In this document: one piece after another, positions 1-6,337 of the stretch | Position numbering within the stretch: the stretch's first letter is position 1 | Layout: the number at the start of each line of letters is the position of its first letter | Assembly (NCBI GenBank): GCA_051005375.1 | Contig: JBPCJK010000087.1 | Coordinates: forward strand, 1 to 9,385 | DNA length: 9,385 nucleotides | From: JADDRA01 sp051005375 | GTDB lineage: Bacteria > Actinomycetota > Acidimicrobiia > Acidimicrobiales > CADCSY01 | Direction of reading: 5' to 3' | The notes under the pieces: generated by a model | Seen by the model: only the letters and a program-made list of their open reading frames with translations | The model's database searches: none | What the model was told of the DNA's origin: nothing | Program-made: the position numbers and the translations under genes

Positions 1-815
1 GCCGTGCCCCGCACGGCGATGGCCAGGTGGGCCACGAGCTCATCGGTGAGGCGCATCATGTCGGTGTGGTCGGCGTAGGCCTGGTAGAGCTCGAGCACGG
101 TGAACTCAGGATTGTGACGGGGGGACACCCCCTCGTTGCGAAAGACCCGAGCGATCTCGAACACCCGCTCCATGCCTCCCACGACCAGCCGCTTCAGGTA
201 CAGCTCAGGGGCGATGCGCAGGTAGAGGTCGAGGTCGAGGGCGTGGTGGTGGGTGGTGAAGGGGCGGGCCAGGGCGCCCCCCGGGATGGGGTGGAACACC
301 GGTGTCTCCACCTCGACGAAGTCCCGGTCCTCCAGCCACCGCCGGGTCAGGCTGAGGACGCGGCTGCGGGTCAGGGCGGTGCAGCGGGCTTCCTCGGTGA
401 CCCACAGGTCCAGGTAGCGCTGCCGGTAACGGGTGTCGACGTCGGCCAGGCCGTGCCACTTATCAGGGAACGACCTGCGGGTGGTGGCCAGGGTCACCCA
501 CTCGTCCACCCTGACGCTCAGCTCTCCCCGACGAGTGGTCATGACCTGGCCGGTGACCCCCACCCAGTCGCCGATCGACAGGGCGCAGAGCACCTCGAAG
601 CGTGGGGTGGTGGCCGACGGAGCGAACAGCTGGACGCGTCCAGTGCCGTCCTGGAGGGTGGCGAAGGCCAGCTTGCCCTGCACGCGGCGCAGCATCAGGC
701 GCCCGGCCACCGATACCTCGATGCCGGTCTCTACACCGGCTTCGAGGTCGGCGAACTCGGACTGGAGCGACGCTGCCGTGCGGGATCGCTCGAACCGGTA
801 AGGCGGCGTGGTCAT
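1..815 (-). CDS. lysS: Lysyl-tRNA synthetase, class II (3' end outside window)
   Basis: Charges tRNA-Lys with lysine in the cytoplasm. Only the first 271 codons are present; the frame runs off the window at base 1. Seen: an OB-fold anticodon-binding domain (about residues 32-112), the linker DKWHGLADVDTRYRQRYLDL (118-137), class II motif 1 around WLEDRDFVEVETP (160-172), GGALARPFTTHHHALDLDLY (179-198), and motif 2 with FRNEGVSPRHNPEFT (225-239). These are diagnostic for bacterial LysS. The ATG at 815 overlaps the coaX stop as ATGA. The protein begins unusually close to the OB-fold (PPYRFERS at residues 4-11), whereas most LysS carry an N-terminal helix first. An in-frame GTG at 866, inside coaX, would add 17 residues including LRAQPDP, which resembles the usual LRAxGxDP approach to this point. 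The identity is certain; the start is not. Confidence 0.95.
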   Translation of the reverse strand, partial: MTTPPYRFERSRTAASLQSEFADLEAGVETGIEVSVAGRLMLRRVQGKLAFATLQDGTGRVQLFAPSATTPRFEVLCALSIGDWVGVTGQVMTTRRGELSVRVDEWVTLATTRRSFPDKWHGLADVDTRYRQRYLDLWVTEEARCTALTRSRVLSLTRRWLEDRDFVEVETPVFHPIPGGALARPFTTHHHALDLDLYLRIAPELYLKRLVVGGMERVFEIARVFRNEGVSPRHNPEFTVLELYQAYADHTDMMRLTDELVAHLAIAVRGT

Positions 816-1594
816 GGGGTCCGGTTGTGCTCGAAGACGACCCGGAGGCCGTTCAGGGTCAGCCACGGCTCCAGGTGCTGGATCCTCACGCAGTAGGGCG
901 CCACCAGGGCCGCCAGGCCGCCAGTGGCGATCACGGCGGGCTCACCCAGCTCGGTTTCCATGCGGGCCACCATGCCATCGACCAGGGCGCCGGTGCCGTA
1001 CAGGGTGCCCGACTGGATGGCGGCATCGGTGTTGCGACCGATGGCGTGGCGGGGCTCCACCAGCTCCACCCTGCGCAGCAGGGCGGCTCGGTCGTAGAGG
1101 GCGTCCAGGCCGACCTCGACGCCGGGGACGATGGCGCCCCCGAGGTACTCGCCCTTGGCCGAGATGGCGTCGAGGGTGGTGGCGGTGCCGAAGTCGACGA
1201 CCACGATGGGCGGGTCGAAGCGGTCGAGAGCACCCACGGCGTTGGCGATCCGGTCGGGCCCCACCTCCCGAGGGTTCTCGTAGAGCACGGGGACACCGGT
1301 GCGGGTGCCGGGCTCGATGACCACCGGGGCAAACCCGAGGTGGCGGCCCGTGAGCTGGCGCACTGCAGCAGTCACCCGGGGAACGCCCGAGCACATGACC
1401 ACCCCCGAGATGTCCTCATCCAACCGCAGGTCCCGCAGGCCGAGGAGCTGGACCACCACCAGGGCCAACTCGTCGGACGTGCGCTCGGCGTCGGACGACA
1501 GCCGCCAATGGTCGACCGGGTCGCCGGAGGCCACCTGGTCATCGAACAACCCGACCACGATCTCGGAGTTGCCCACGTCTAGGGCGAGCAGCAT
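812..1594 (-). CDS. coaX: Type III pantothenate kinase
   Basis: Phosphorylates pantothenate to 4'-phosphopantothenate, the first step of coenzyme A synthesis, in the cytoplasm. It belongs to the ASKHA (actin-like) fold and lacks the P-loop of CoaA-type kinases. The 260 residues match the family's usual length. Seen: the phosphate-binding DVGNSEIVVGLFD (6-18), GPDRIANAVGA (112-122) with the likely catalytic Asp114, DFGTATT (134-140), GGAIVPGVEVGLDAL (152-166) and ATGGLAALVAPY (223-234). The ATG at 1594 was chosen because the protein begins directly with the conserved MLLALDVGN and shares one base with the nadC stop (TGATG). The stop overlaps the lysS ATG. It uses the product of panC, two cistrons upstream of nadB. 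No oddities in the conserved motifs. Confidence 0.95.
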   Translation of the reverse strand: MLLALDVGNSEIVVGLFDDQVASGDPVDHWRLSSDAERTSDELALVVVQLLGLRDLRLDEDISGVVMCSGVPRVTAAVRQLTGRHLGFAPVVIEPGTRTGVPVLYENPREVGPDRIANAVGALDRFDPPIVVVDFGTATTLDAISAKGEYLGGAIVPGVEVGLDALYDRAALLRRVELVEPRHAIGRNTDAAIQSGTLYGTGALVDGMVARMETELGEPAVIATGGLAALVAPYCVRIQHLEPWLTLNGLRVVFEHNRTP

Positions 1595-2538
1595 CAGCTG
1601 TCGCCCGCGGTGTCGACATGGGAGGCGATGTCGAGGCCGAGGTCGAGGGCCGGGGCCGAGTGGGTGAGCGCCCCCACCGAGATCAAGTCGACACCGGTGG
1701 CAGCGTAGGCCCTCACGGTAGCCAGCGTGACGCCGCCGGAGACCTCCAGCAGGGGGCGCCGGGCTGCGCCCCGAGCGTCCACGCACCGGCTGACCTCCTC
1801 GGGTCCCATGTTGTCGAGCAGGACGAGGTCGGCCCCGGCAGCGATGGCTTCGCCCACCTGCCCGAGGTGGTCGGCCTCCACCTCGACAGTGCGACCGGGC
1901 CAGCGAGCCCGGGCCCGGGCCACGGCTTCAGCGATGCCGAGGCCGGTCAGGTGGTTGTCCTTGAGCAGCACCCACTCGCTCAGGTTGCCCCGGTGGTTGG
2001 CGCCGCCACCGGCCCGCACCGCCGCCTTCTCCTGCGCCCGTAGACCCGGTGTGGTCTTGCGGGTGTCCCAGATCAGCGCCGACCCTCCGGGGGCGGCGGC
2101 ATCGATGAAGCGCCGGGTCAAGGTGGCGATCCCCGAGAGGTGGCACAAGAAGTTGAGGGCGGTGCGCTCGGCGGTGAGGACCGATGCCAAGGGGCCCTGC
2201 ACCCGGGCCACCACGTCGTCCGGAGCCACCGTGCTCCCGTCGTCGGCCAGCCACTCCACCTCGACTTGGGGATCGACCAGGGTGAAGGTCTCCATTGCCG
2301 CCAGGCGACCGGCGACGACGCCCGCAGCACGGGCCACCACCACCGCCGTCACCCGGGCGCCGCCGGGCAGCAGCGCTGCCGTAACGTCCCCGAGGGGGCC
2401 GAGGTCCTCGGCCAGCGCCAGCGCCACCGCCTGTCGCACGGCGGTGATGGGCGGGTGGACTCCGAGCCGGGTCATGGGAACGGCCGGCGCCTCGAGAGGA
2501 ACCGTGTGGTCCGGCGGTCGGTCCCGATCGGGTTTCAC
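1594..2538 (-). CDS. nadC: Nicotinate-nucleotide pyrophosphorylase (quinolinate phosphoribosyltransferase)
   Basis: Converts quinolinate and PRPP to nicotinate mononucleotide, CO2 and pyrophosphate in de novo NAD synthesis. Seen, numbering from the GTG: N-terminal sandwich domain starting about residue 31; NFLCHLSGIATLTRRF (129-144); the phosphate/quinolinate-binding DTRKTTPGLR (158-167); GGGANHRGNLSEWVLLKDNH (177-196); VEVEADHL (218-225); LLDNM (240-244); LEVSGGV (264-270); and ISVGALTHSAPALDLGLDI (286-304), which closes the alpha/beta barrel. The GTG at 2538 overlaps the nadB stop as GTGA, like the other junctions here, and gives 314 residues. The first 21 residues are proline-rich and not family-like. 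An ATG at 2475 (MTRLGVHPP) would give 293 residues, nearer the usual length, with a 59-bp gap after nadB. The function is certain; the start is open between these two. Confidence 0.93.
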   Translation of the reverse strand: MKPDRDRPPDHTVPLEAPAVPMTRLGVHPPITAVRQAVALALAEDLGPLGDVTAALLPGGARVTAVVVARAAGVVAGRLAAMETFTLVDPQVEVEWLADDGSTVAPDDVVARVQGPLASVLTAERTALNFLCHLSGIATLTRRFIDAAAPGGSALIWDTRKTTPGLRAQEKAAVRAGGGANHRGNLSEWVLLKDNHLTGLGIAEAVARARARWPGRTVEVEADHLGQVGEAIAAGADLVLLDNMGPEEVSRCVDARGAARRPLLEVSGGVTLATVRAYAATGVDLISVGALTHSAPALDLGLDIASHVDTAGDS

Positions 2539-4136
2539 GACTGCACCAGGCGGAGCTGCAAGGAGGGGTCGGCTTCGGGGTGGTCGCTGCGCCAGTGGCA
2601 ACCCCGGCTCTCGGTGCGGGCCAGGGCGGCGCGCACCAGCGAGTGGCCGACGGTGAGCAGGTTGTGCAGTTCGTTGATGGCGACGCTGCCGCCGTCGGGA
2701 AGGGTGACCAGCAAGTCATGCATCATGGCCTCGGCCGCCTCCAGTGACGGCTCGCTGCGGACCACGCCGGCGTGACGGGTCATGATCCGCTGCAGCTCCG
2801 TGCGCAGCGCCGTCGGCTCCCGGGGCGGTTGCCCGGAGGCGTTGAACCACCCCTCGCCGGTAAGGGGCTTGCCGCCGACGGCGTTGCCCCCATGGATCCC
2901 GCTGTCCGCATCGCTGCCGTCGCCTCCGACCACGGCTCGCATGGCGCCGGTGGGTTCGGGGCCATCCCTGCCCCGCTCGATGGCCTCGACCACCCGGGGA
3001 CCGAAGACCATCCCCTCCAGCAACGAGTTGGAGGCCAGCCGGTTTGCCCCGTGGACACCGGTGCAGGCCACCTCCCCGCAGGCCCACAGGCCCGGGAGGG
3101 TGGTGGCGCCGTCGAGATCGGTGACCATCCCGCCGCACAGGTAGTGGGCGGCGGGAGCGATGGGGAGCCAGTCTGCGCCCGGGTCGAGGCCGTTGACCCG
3201 CGCCGAGGCGGCGATGGTGGGGAAGCGCCGCTCGAAGTGCTCGAGGCCGGTGGCGTCCAGCCACAGGTGGGCCACGCCCTGGTCGAGCATGCACTCCGTC
3301 ATGGCCCGGCTGACCACGTCGCGGGGAGAGAGCTCGTCGACGAAGCGCTCGCCGTGCGAATCCCGCAGGAGCGCCCCGTGGCCCCGCAGCGCTTCAGAGA
3401 GCAGGGGGCGGGGCATGGCCGGGAGGTCCAGGGCGGTGGGGTGGAACTGCATGAACTCGAGGTCGGCCACGGCCACACCGGCCCTCAGGGCCATGGCCAA
3501 CCCGTCGCCCGTGGACTCCGGCGGGTTGGTGGTGACGGCGAACAGCTGGCCCACGCCGCCCGTGGCCACCAGGACGTGTTCGGCCCGCACCTCTTGGCGC
3601 TGGCCGTGGGCGTCGAGGGCGACCACCCCTCGGCACCGCGAACCCTCTACCAGCAGGTCGAGGGCGAACCACCCCTCGTGCACGGCGGTCGCCGTGGCCC
3701 GCACCGCCTCCACCAGCGCCCGCTCCACCTCGACCCCGGTGGCGGCACCGCCGGCGTGGACGACCCGGGGAGTGGAGTGTCCGCCCTCCCGAGCCAGCTC
3801 GAGCACGCCGTTGTGATCGCGGTCGAACACGGCGCCGAGGGCGATGAGCTCGTGGACTCGAGCCGGCCCTTCGTCTACCAGGACCCGCACGGCATCCACG
3901 TCGCACAGCCCGGCGCCGGCAGCCAACGTGTCGGCCAGGTGCAGGTCGGTGGAGTCGGCGTCGGTCGACAGCACCGCCGCCACGCCTCCCTGGGCCCACC
4001 GGGTGGTCGCCTGGTCGAGTCTGGCCTTGGTCAGGACACCGACCTGAGCCCCGGGCCGGACTGCTGCTCGCACTGCCGCCGACAGGCCGGCCACACCACT
4101 GCCGAGCACGAGAAGGTCAAGGGGTCTCGTCGTCAA
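2535..4136 (-). CDS. nadB: L-aspartate oxidase
   Basis: FAD enzyme that oxidises L-aspartate to iminoaspartate, which NadA (not in this window) condenses to quinolinate. 533 residues. Seen: dinucleotide-binding GSGVAGLSAA (12-21), TRWAQGGVAAVL (45-56), EGGHSTPRVVHAGG (117-130), ATGGVGQLF (191-199), EFMQFHPTAL (227-236), SEALRGHGALLRDSHGERFV (247-266), HYLCGGMVTDLDG (331-343), and the FAD-binding GEVACTGVHGANRLASNSLL (354-373). The C-terminal helical domain ends with SRGCHWRSDHP (510-520). Between the FAD domain and this domain lies a Gly-rich linker of about 55 residues (391-445) that looks disordered. The start is a TTG overlapping the panD stop as TTGA; it directly precedes the expected MTTRPLDLLVLGSG. 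The stop overlaps the nadC GTG. PanD, just upstream, uses the same substrate. Confidence 0.95.
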   Translation of the reverse strand: MTTRPLDLLVLGSGVAGLSAAVRAAVRPGAQVGVLTKARLDQATTRWAQGGVAAVLSTDADSTDLHLADTLAAGAGLCDVDAVRVLVDEGPARVHELIALGAVFDRDHNGVLELAREGGHSTPRVVHAGGAATGVEVERALVEAVRATATAVHEGWFALDLLVEGSRCRGVVALDAHGQRQEVRAEHVLVATGGVGQLFAVTTNPPESTGDGLAMALRAGVAVADLEFMQFHPTALDLPAMPRPLLSEALRGHGALLRDSHGERFVDELSPRDVVSRAMTECMLDQGVAHLWLDATGLEHFERRFPTIAASARVNGLDPGADWLPIAPAAHYLCGGMVTDLDGATTLPGLWACGEVACTGVHGANRLASNSLLEGMVFGPRVVEAIERGRDGPEPTGAMRAVVGGDGSDADSGIHGGNAVGGKPLTGEGWFNASGQPPREPTALRTELQRIMTRHAGVVRSEPSLEAAEAMMHDLLVTLPDGGSVAINELHNLLTVGHSLVRAALARTESRGCHWRSDHPEADPSLQLRLVQS

Positions 4137-4486
4137 AGCGGCAAGGGCACAGGGTGGTTGGCCTGGTCCACGTGGACGACACGTGGCTGCCAGCCTTCGA
4201 GCTCGTGAGCTTCGTAGTCGGCGTAGGTGAGGATGATGACCCGGTCGCCGGGATGGACCAGCCGGGCGGCGGCGCCGTTCACTTGGACCTGGCCGGGTTC
4301 ACCGGAGATGGCGTAGGTCTCCAACCGCACGCCGTTGTCGACGTCGAGCACGTGCACCTGCTCGTGGACGAGGATGTCAGCCAGCTCCATGAGCTTCGGG
4401 TCCAGCGAGATGGAGCCCACGTAGTCGACGTCTGCCCCGGTCACCGTCGCCCGGTGGATCTTGGACCTCATCATCCGGCGCCTCAT
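4133..4486 (-). CDS. panD: Aspartate 1-decarboxylase (pyruvoyl proenzyme)
   Basis: Decarboxylates L-aspartate to beta-alanine for pantothenate synthesis. The proenzyme cleaves itself to generate an N-terminal pyruvoyl group. 117 residues. The ATG at 4486 is chosen because its numbering reproduces the family's catalytic positions as I recall them from the E. coli enzyme: Lys9, cleavage between Gly24 and Ser25 (DYVGS, 21-25), Arg54 and Tyr58. The opening MRRRMMRSKIHR also matches the usual MxRTMLxxKxHR pattern. NGAAARLVHPGD (70-81) is the other hallmark. Further ATGs at 4474 and 4471 have a better-spaced GAGG but would shorten the conserved N-terminus. The start lies inside a 31-bp repeat copied from the panC 3' end, and overlaps the stop of a 26-codon mini-ORF as ATGA. 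The stop overlaps the nadB TTG. Confidence 0.94.
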   Translation of the reverse strand: MRRRMMRSKIHRATVTGADVDYVGSISLDPKLMELADILVHEQVHVLDVDNGVRLETYAISGEPGQVQVNGAAARLVHPGDRVIILTYADYEAHELEGWQPRVVHVDQANHPVPLPL

Positions 4487-4505
4487 TGGCGCAGGCCGTC
4501 GTTGT
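4475..4505. repeat. Direct repeat, copy at the panD start
   Basis: This 31-bp stretch matches 4552-4582 with 3 mismatches (the first 23 bases, 4475-4497, are identical), at a spacing of 77 bp. It contains the panD ATG and the mini-ORF stop. Its core forms an inverted repeat on the transcript, GCGCC-AATGA-GGCGC (4492-4478), whose loop is the ATGA stop/start. Confidence 0.9.
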
Positions 4506-4563
4506 GGGCGAAGCCGACATGGGAGATAGAGCGTCGAGATCGGCAACCAGGCCGGCGCCTCAT
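4483..4563 (-). CDS. Putative 26-residue coupled mini-ORF between panC and panD
   Basis: A small frame runs from ATG at 4563 to TGA ending at 4483. Its ATG overlaps the panC stop as ATGA, and its TGA overlaps the panD ATG as ATGA, so it sits in the operon exactly like a coupled cistron. The predicted peptide starts MRRRPGC and ends HNDGLRQ. The first four residues equal the first four of PanD and the last four equal the last four of PanC, because both ends lie in a direct repeat. It is basic (seven Arg in 26). I recognise no family. It could be a translated linker that carries ribosomes from panC to panD after a duplication, a short regulatory leader peptide, or an untranslated accident. The geometry is seen directly; translation is inferred. 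Confidence 0.4.
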   Translation of the reverse strand: MRRRPGCRSRRSISHVGFAHNDGLRQ

Positions 4564-4582
4564 TGGCGCAGGCCTAGGTTGT
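4552..4582. repeat. Direct repeat, copy at the panC 3' end
   Basis: This copy contains the last codons of panC (GLRQ and the TGA) and the first codons of the mini-ORF. It is probably the source copy because it encodes the PanC C-terminus in frame. The same 5-bp GC hairpin with an AATGA loop occurs at 4569-4555. No third copy was noticed in the window. Confidence 0.9.
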
Positions 4583-5405
4583 CGATGAGGCGGGTGGCAC
4601 CCACCTGGGCGGCGACGAGCAGCCGGAGACGCCCGCTCAGGCGGGCAGGCGTCGCCAAGTTGGTCTGGTCGACCACCTCGGCGTAATCCAGGGACACCAG
4701 GGTTTCGGCGTCGATGATGGCGCCCATCAGCTCACGGACCTGGCACGGGTCAGCCTCGCCGGCGAGGATGGCTGCTGCTCCCGCCCTCAGGGCCCGGTAC
4801 AGCACTGCGGCGGCGGCCCGCTCGTCGGCCGAGAGGTACCGGTTCCGGCTCGACAGCGCCACCCCGTCGACGTCGCGCACCGTCGGGCACCCCACAACCT
4901 CGACCGGAAATGACAGGTCGGTGGTCAACCGCCGGACGACCACCAGCTGCTGAAAGTCCTTCTCCCCGAAGTAGGCCCGCTGGGGCCTGGTCATGGCCAA
5001 CAGCTTGGCCACCACCGTGGCCACGCCTTCGAAGTGGCGGGGCCGGCTGGCTCCCTCCAACACCTCGCCCACCCCGCTGACGCGCACCCGGGTGCGGGCA
5101 TCCGCCGGGGTCATCTCCTCGACGGTGGGCACGAACACCACGCTGGCGCCGGCCTTCTCGGCGACGGTCAGGTCGTCCTCGAGCTGGCGTGGGTAGCGAG
5201 CCAGATCCTCCTCGGGTCCGAACTGGAGGGGGTTGACGAACACGCTCACCCAGACGGTGTCGCAGTCGGTGGCGGCGAGCTCCACCAGGGAGGCGTGTCC
5301 GTCGTGGAGCGCTCCCATGGTCGCCACCAGCCCCCGGGCGCACCCTCTCGCCTCCTCGGTCGCCAGCACCGCCGCCAGCTCCGCCGTTCGTTCGATCACC
5401 TGCAT
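4560..5405 (-). CDS. panC: Pantothenate synthetase (pantoate-beta-alanine ligase)
   Basis: ATP-dependent condensation of D-pantoate with beta-alanine to give pantothenate, through a pantoyl-adenylate intermediate, in the cytoplasm. 281 residues, the usual size. Seen: the HIGH-like MGALHDGHASLV (30-41) with His34 and His37, VSVFVNPLQFGPEEDLARYP (53-72), RHFEGVATVVAKLL (123-136), the KMSKS-region FGEKDFQQL (146-154), and SSRNRYLS (185-192). The ATG at 5405 has a good ribosome binding site, AGGGAG, six bases upstream, and follows a 54-bp gap after folK, so this is one of the few cistrons here with its own clear initiation signal. Its beta-alanine comes from panD downstream; panB, for pantoate, is not in the window. 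The stop lies inside the 31-bp repeat. Confidence 0.96.
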   Translation of the reverse strand: MQVIERTAELAAVLATEEARGCARGLVATMGALHDGHASLVELAATDCDTVWVSVFVNPLQFGPEEDLARYPRQLEDDLTVAEKAGASVVFVPTVEEMTPADARTRVRVSGVGEVLEGASRPRHFEGVATVVAKLLAMTRPQRAYFGEKDFQQLVVVRRLTTDLSFPVEVVGCPTVRDVDGVALSSRNRYLSADERAAAAVLYRALRAGAAAILAGEADPCQVRELMGAIIDAETLVSLDYAEVVDQTNLATPARLSGRLRLLVAAQVGATRLIDNLGLRQ

Positions 5406-5411
5406 CGACCG

Positions 5412-5417
5412 CTCCCT
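5412..5417 (-). promoter_or_regulatory. Ribosome binding site of panC
   Basis: AGGGAG on the minus strand, six bases before the ATG at 5405. It supports that start and independent initiation of panC after the 54-bp spacer (5406-5459). I see no convincing promoter or terminator in that spacer. Confidence 0.7.
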
Positions 5418-5459
5418 GGCGTTCCGGCCCCGAGGCGGGTGCCGTTCGCCGACGTGAGC

Positions 5460-5975
5460 CTATCCGGCCACTGGGGGGAGCCCCACGGCTGGTGGGAGCC
5501 CGAGCCCGAGGCTGAGCCCGAGGTCGATGTCGAGTCGGCACACCTCCCCCTTGCTGTCGTCGAGGATGTGGCCGGGCACCGCCTCGGGGTCGAGGTCAGC
5601 CAAGGGGGCGAGGACGAAGCGACGTTGCCACATCCGAGGGTGGGGCACGACCAGGTCAGGCTCGTCGACGGCGAGGTCGCCGACGAGGAGCACGTCGATG
5701 TCGAGCGTGCGGGGACCGAAGCGTTCCTCTCGCACCCGCCCGGACCGGTCCTCCAGGCCGCGACCCAGCTCCAACAGTTGGCGGGGGGAGTGGGCGGTGT
5801 CGAGTTGGACGACGGCGTTGAGGTACCTGGCCTGCCGGCGCCCGCCGACCGGCGCAGTCTCGTAGACGGGGGAGACGGCGACCACGTCGGGGAGGGCGGC
5901 CACCGCCTCCCGCAGGCGACCCACCCTGTCGCCCAGGTTGGACCCCAGGCCCAGGAAGGCCCTGCGAGTCGTCAT
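5460..5975 (-). CDS. folK: 2-amino-4-hydroxy-6-hydroxymethyldihydropteridine pyrophosphokinase (HPPK)
   Basis: Transfers pyrophosphate from ATP to 6-hydroxymethyl-dihydropterin, making the substrate for FolP. 171 residues. Seen: FLGLGSNLGDR (7-17), VSPVYETAPVGG (34-45), YLNAVVQLDT (51-60), and the HPPK signature RFGPRTLDIDVLL (85-97) with the Mg-binding Asp92 and Asp94, then VPHPRMWQRRFVLAPLADL (110-128). The ATG at 5975 overlaps the folB stop as ATGA and begins right before the conserved core. The last 20 or so residues (from about 151) are a Leu/Gly/Pro-rich tail (GLSLGLGLPP, then AVGLPPVAG) encoded by short imperfect repeats of CTCGGGCT. This tail lies beyond the conserved domain and is probably disordered. 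A 54-bp gap follows before panC. Confidence 0.95.
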   Translation of the reverse strand: MTTRRAFLGLGSNLGDRVGRLREAVAALPDVVAVSPVYETAPVGGRRQARYLNAVVQLDTAHSPRQLLELGRGLEDRSGRVREERFGPRTLDIDVLLVGDLAVDEPDLVVPHPRMWQRRFVLAPLADLDPEAVPGHILDDSKGEVCRLDIDLGLSLGLGLPPAVGLPPVAG

Positions 5976-6337
5976 CGGCTGCGAGCGACCCGCACCCCGG
6001 CCGAGGCAAGATCGTGGGGAACGGGTGGTCGGAGCTTCCGAACCGCCACCTCCACCGCCTCGATGCGGCGGTCGCTGCTCAAGACCACATCGGCGATGCG
6101 CTGGGCCAGATGCTCGAGGAGGGCGACGGACCCGCCAGACGCCACGTCGGCCACCGCCGCACAGGCCCGGGCGTAGTCGATGGTGTCGGCCAAGCGATCG
6201 CTGCGTCCTGCAGGACCCAGGTCGGCCACCACGTCGAGGTCGACCTCGAGGGGCTGGAGGACGGCCCTCTCCTCGGGGGTGGCCCCGCACCGGCCGAGAA
6301 CCCGCAAGCCCCGGAGCTCGATCCGTTCGCCGGTCAT
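5972..6337 (-). CDS. folB: Dihydroneopterin aldolase
   Basis: Cleaves dihydroneopterin to 6-hydroxymethyl-dihydropterin and glycolaldehyde, providing the FolK substrate. 121 residues, normal for this small oligomeric T-fold enzyme. Seen: IELRGLRVLGRCGATPEER (6-24) with the pterin-region glutamates, LEVDLDVVADL (30-40), DTIDYARACAAV (51-62), VALLEHLAQRIADVVL (71-86) with the conserved Glu75, and VRKLRPPVP (99-107) with the catalytic Lys101. The ATG at 6337 overlaps the stop of the upstream phosphatase-like gene as ATGA, and the stop overlaps the folK ATG as ATGA, so it is coupled on both sides. The same T-fold is found in FolE, but the length and the Lys motif identify FolB. Confidence 0.95.
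   Translation of the reverse strand: MTGERIELRGLRVLGRCGATPEERAVLQPLEVDLDVVADLGPAGRSDRLADTIDYARACAAVADVASGGSVALLEHLAQRIADVVLSSDRRIEAVEVAVRKLRPPVPHDLASAGVRVARSR

Noticed and set aside
27..1582. Plus-strand open frames opposite lysS and coaX
   Set aside because: They mirror the minus-strand coding frames and show no family motif or ribosome binding site.
2772..4208. Long plus-strand open frames opposite nadB and elsewhere
   Set aside because: They are antisense to well-identified genes, have Gly/His/Pro/Arg-rich composition with no recognisable motif, and result from high GC at third codon positions.
4133..4546. Longer PanD starting at 4546
   Set aside because: It would add 20 Arg/Pro-rich residues not found in the family and would shift the Gly24-Ser25 numbering, while the ATG at 4486 fits it exactly.
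4475..4582. Direct repeats as a mobile element or attachment site
   Set aside because: The segment between them is only 46 bp, with no terminal inverted repeats, no recombinase and no tRNA nearby; a local duplication of the junction explains it better.
5406..5459. Promoter in the folK-panC spacer
   Set aside because: No recognisable -10 or -35 pair; only the ribosome binding site can be supported.
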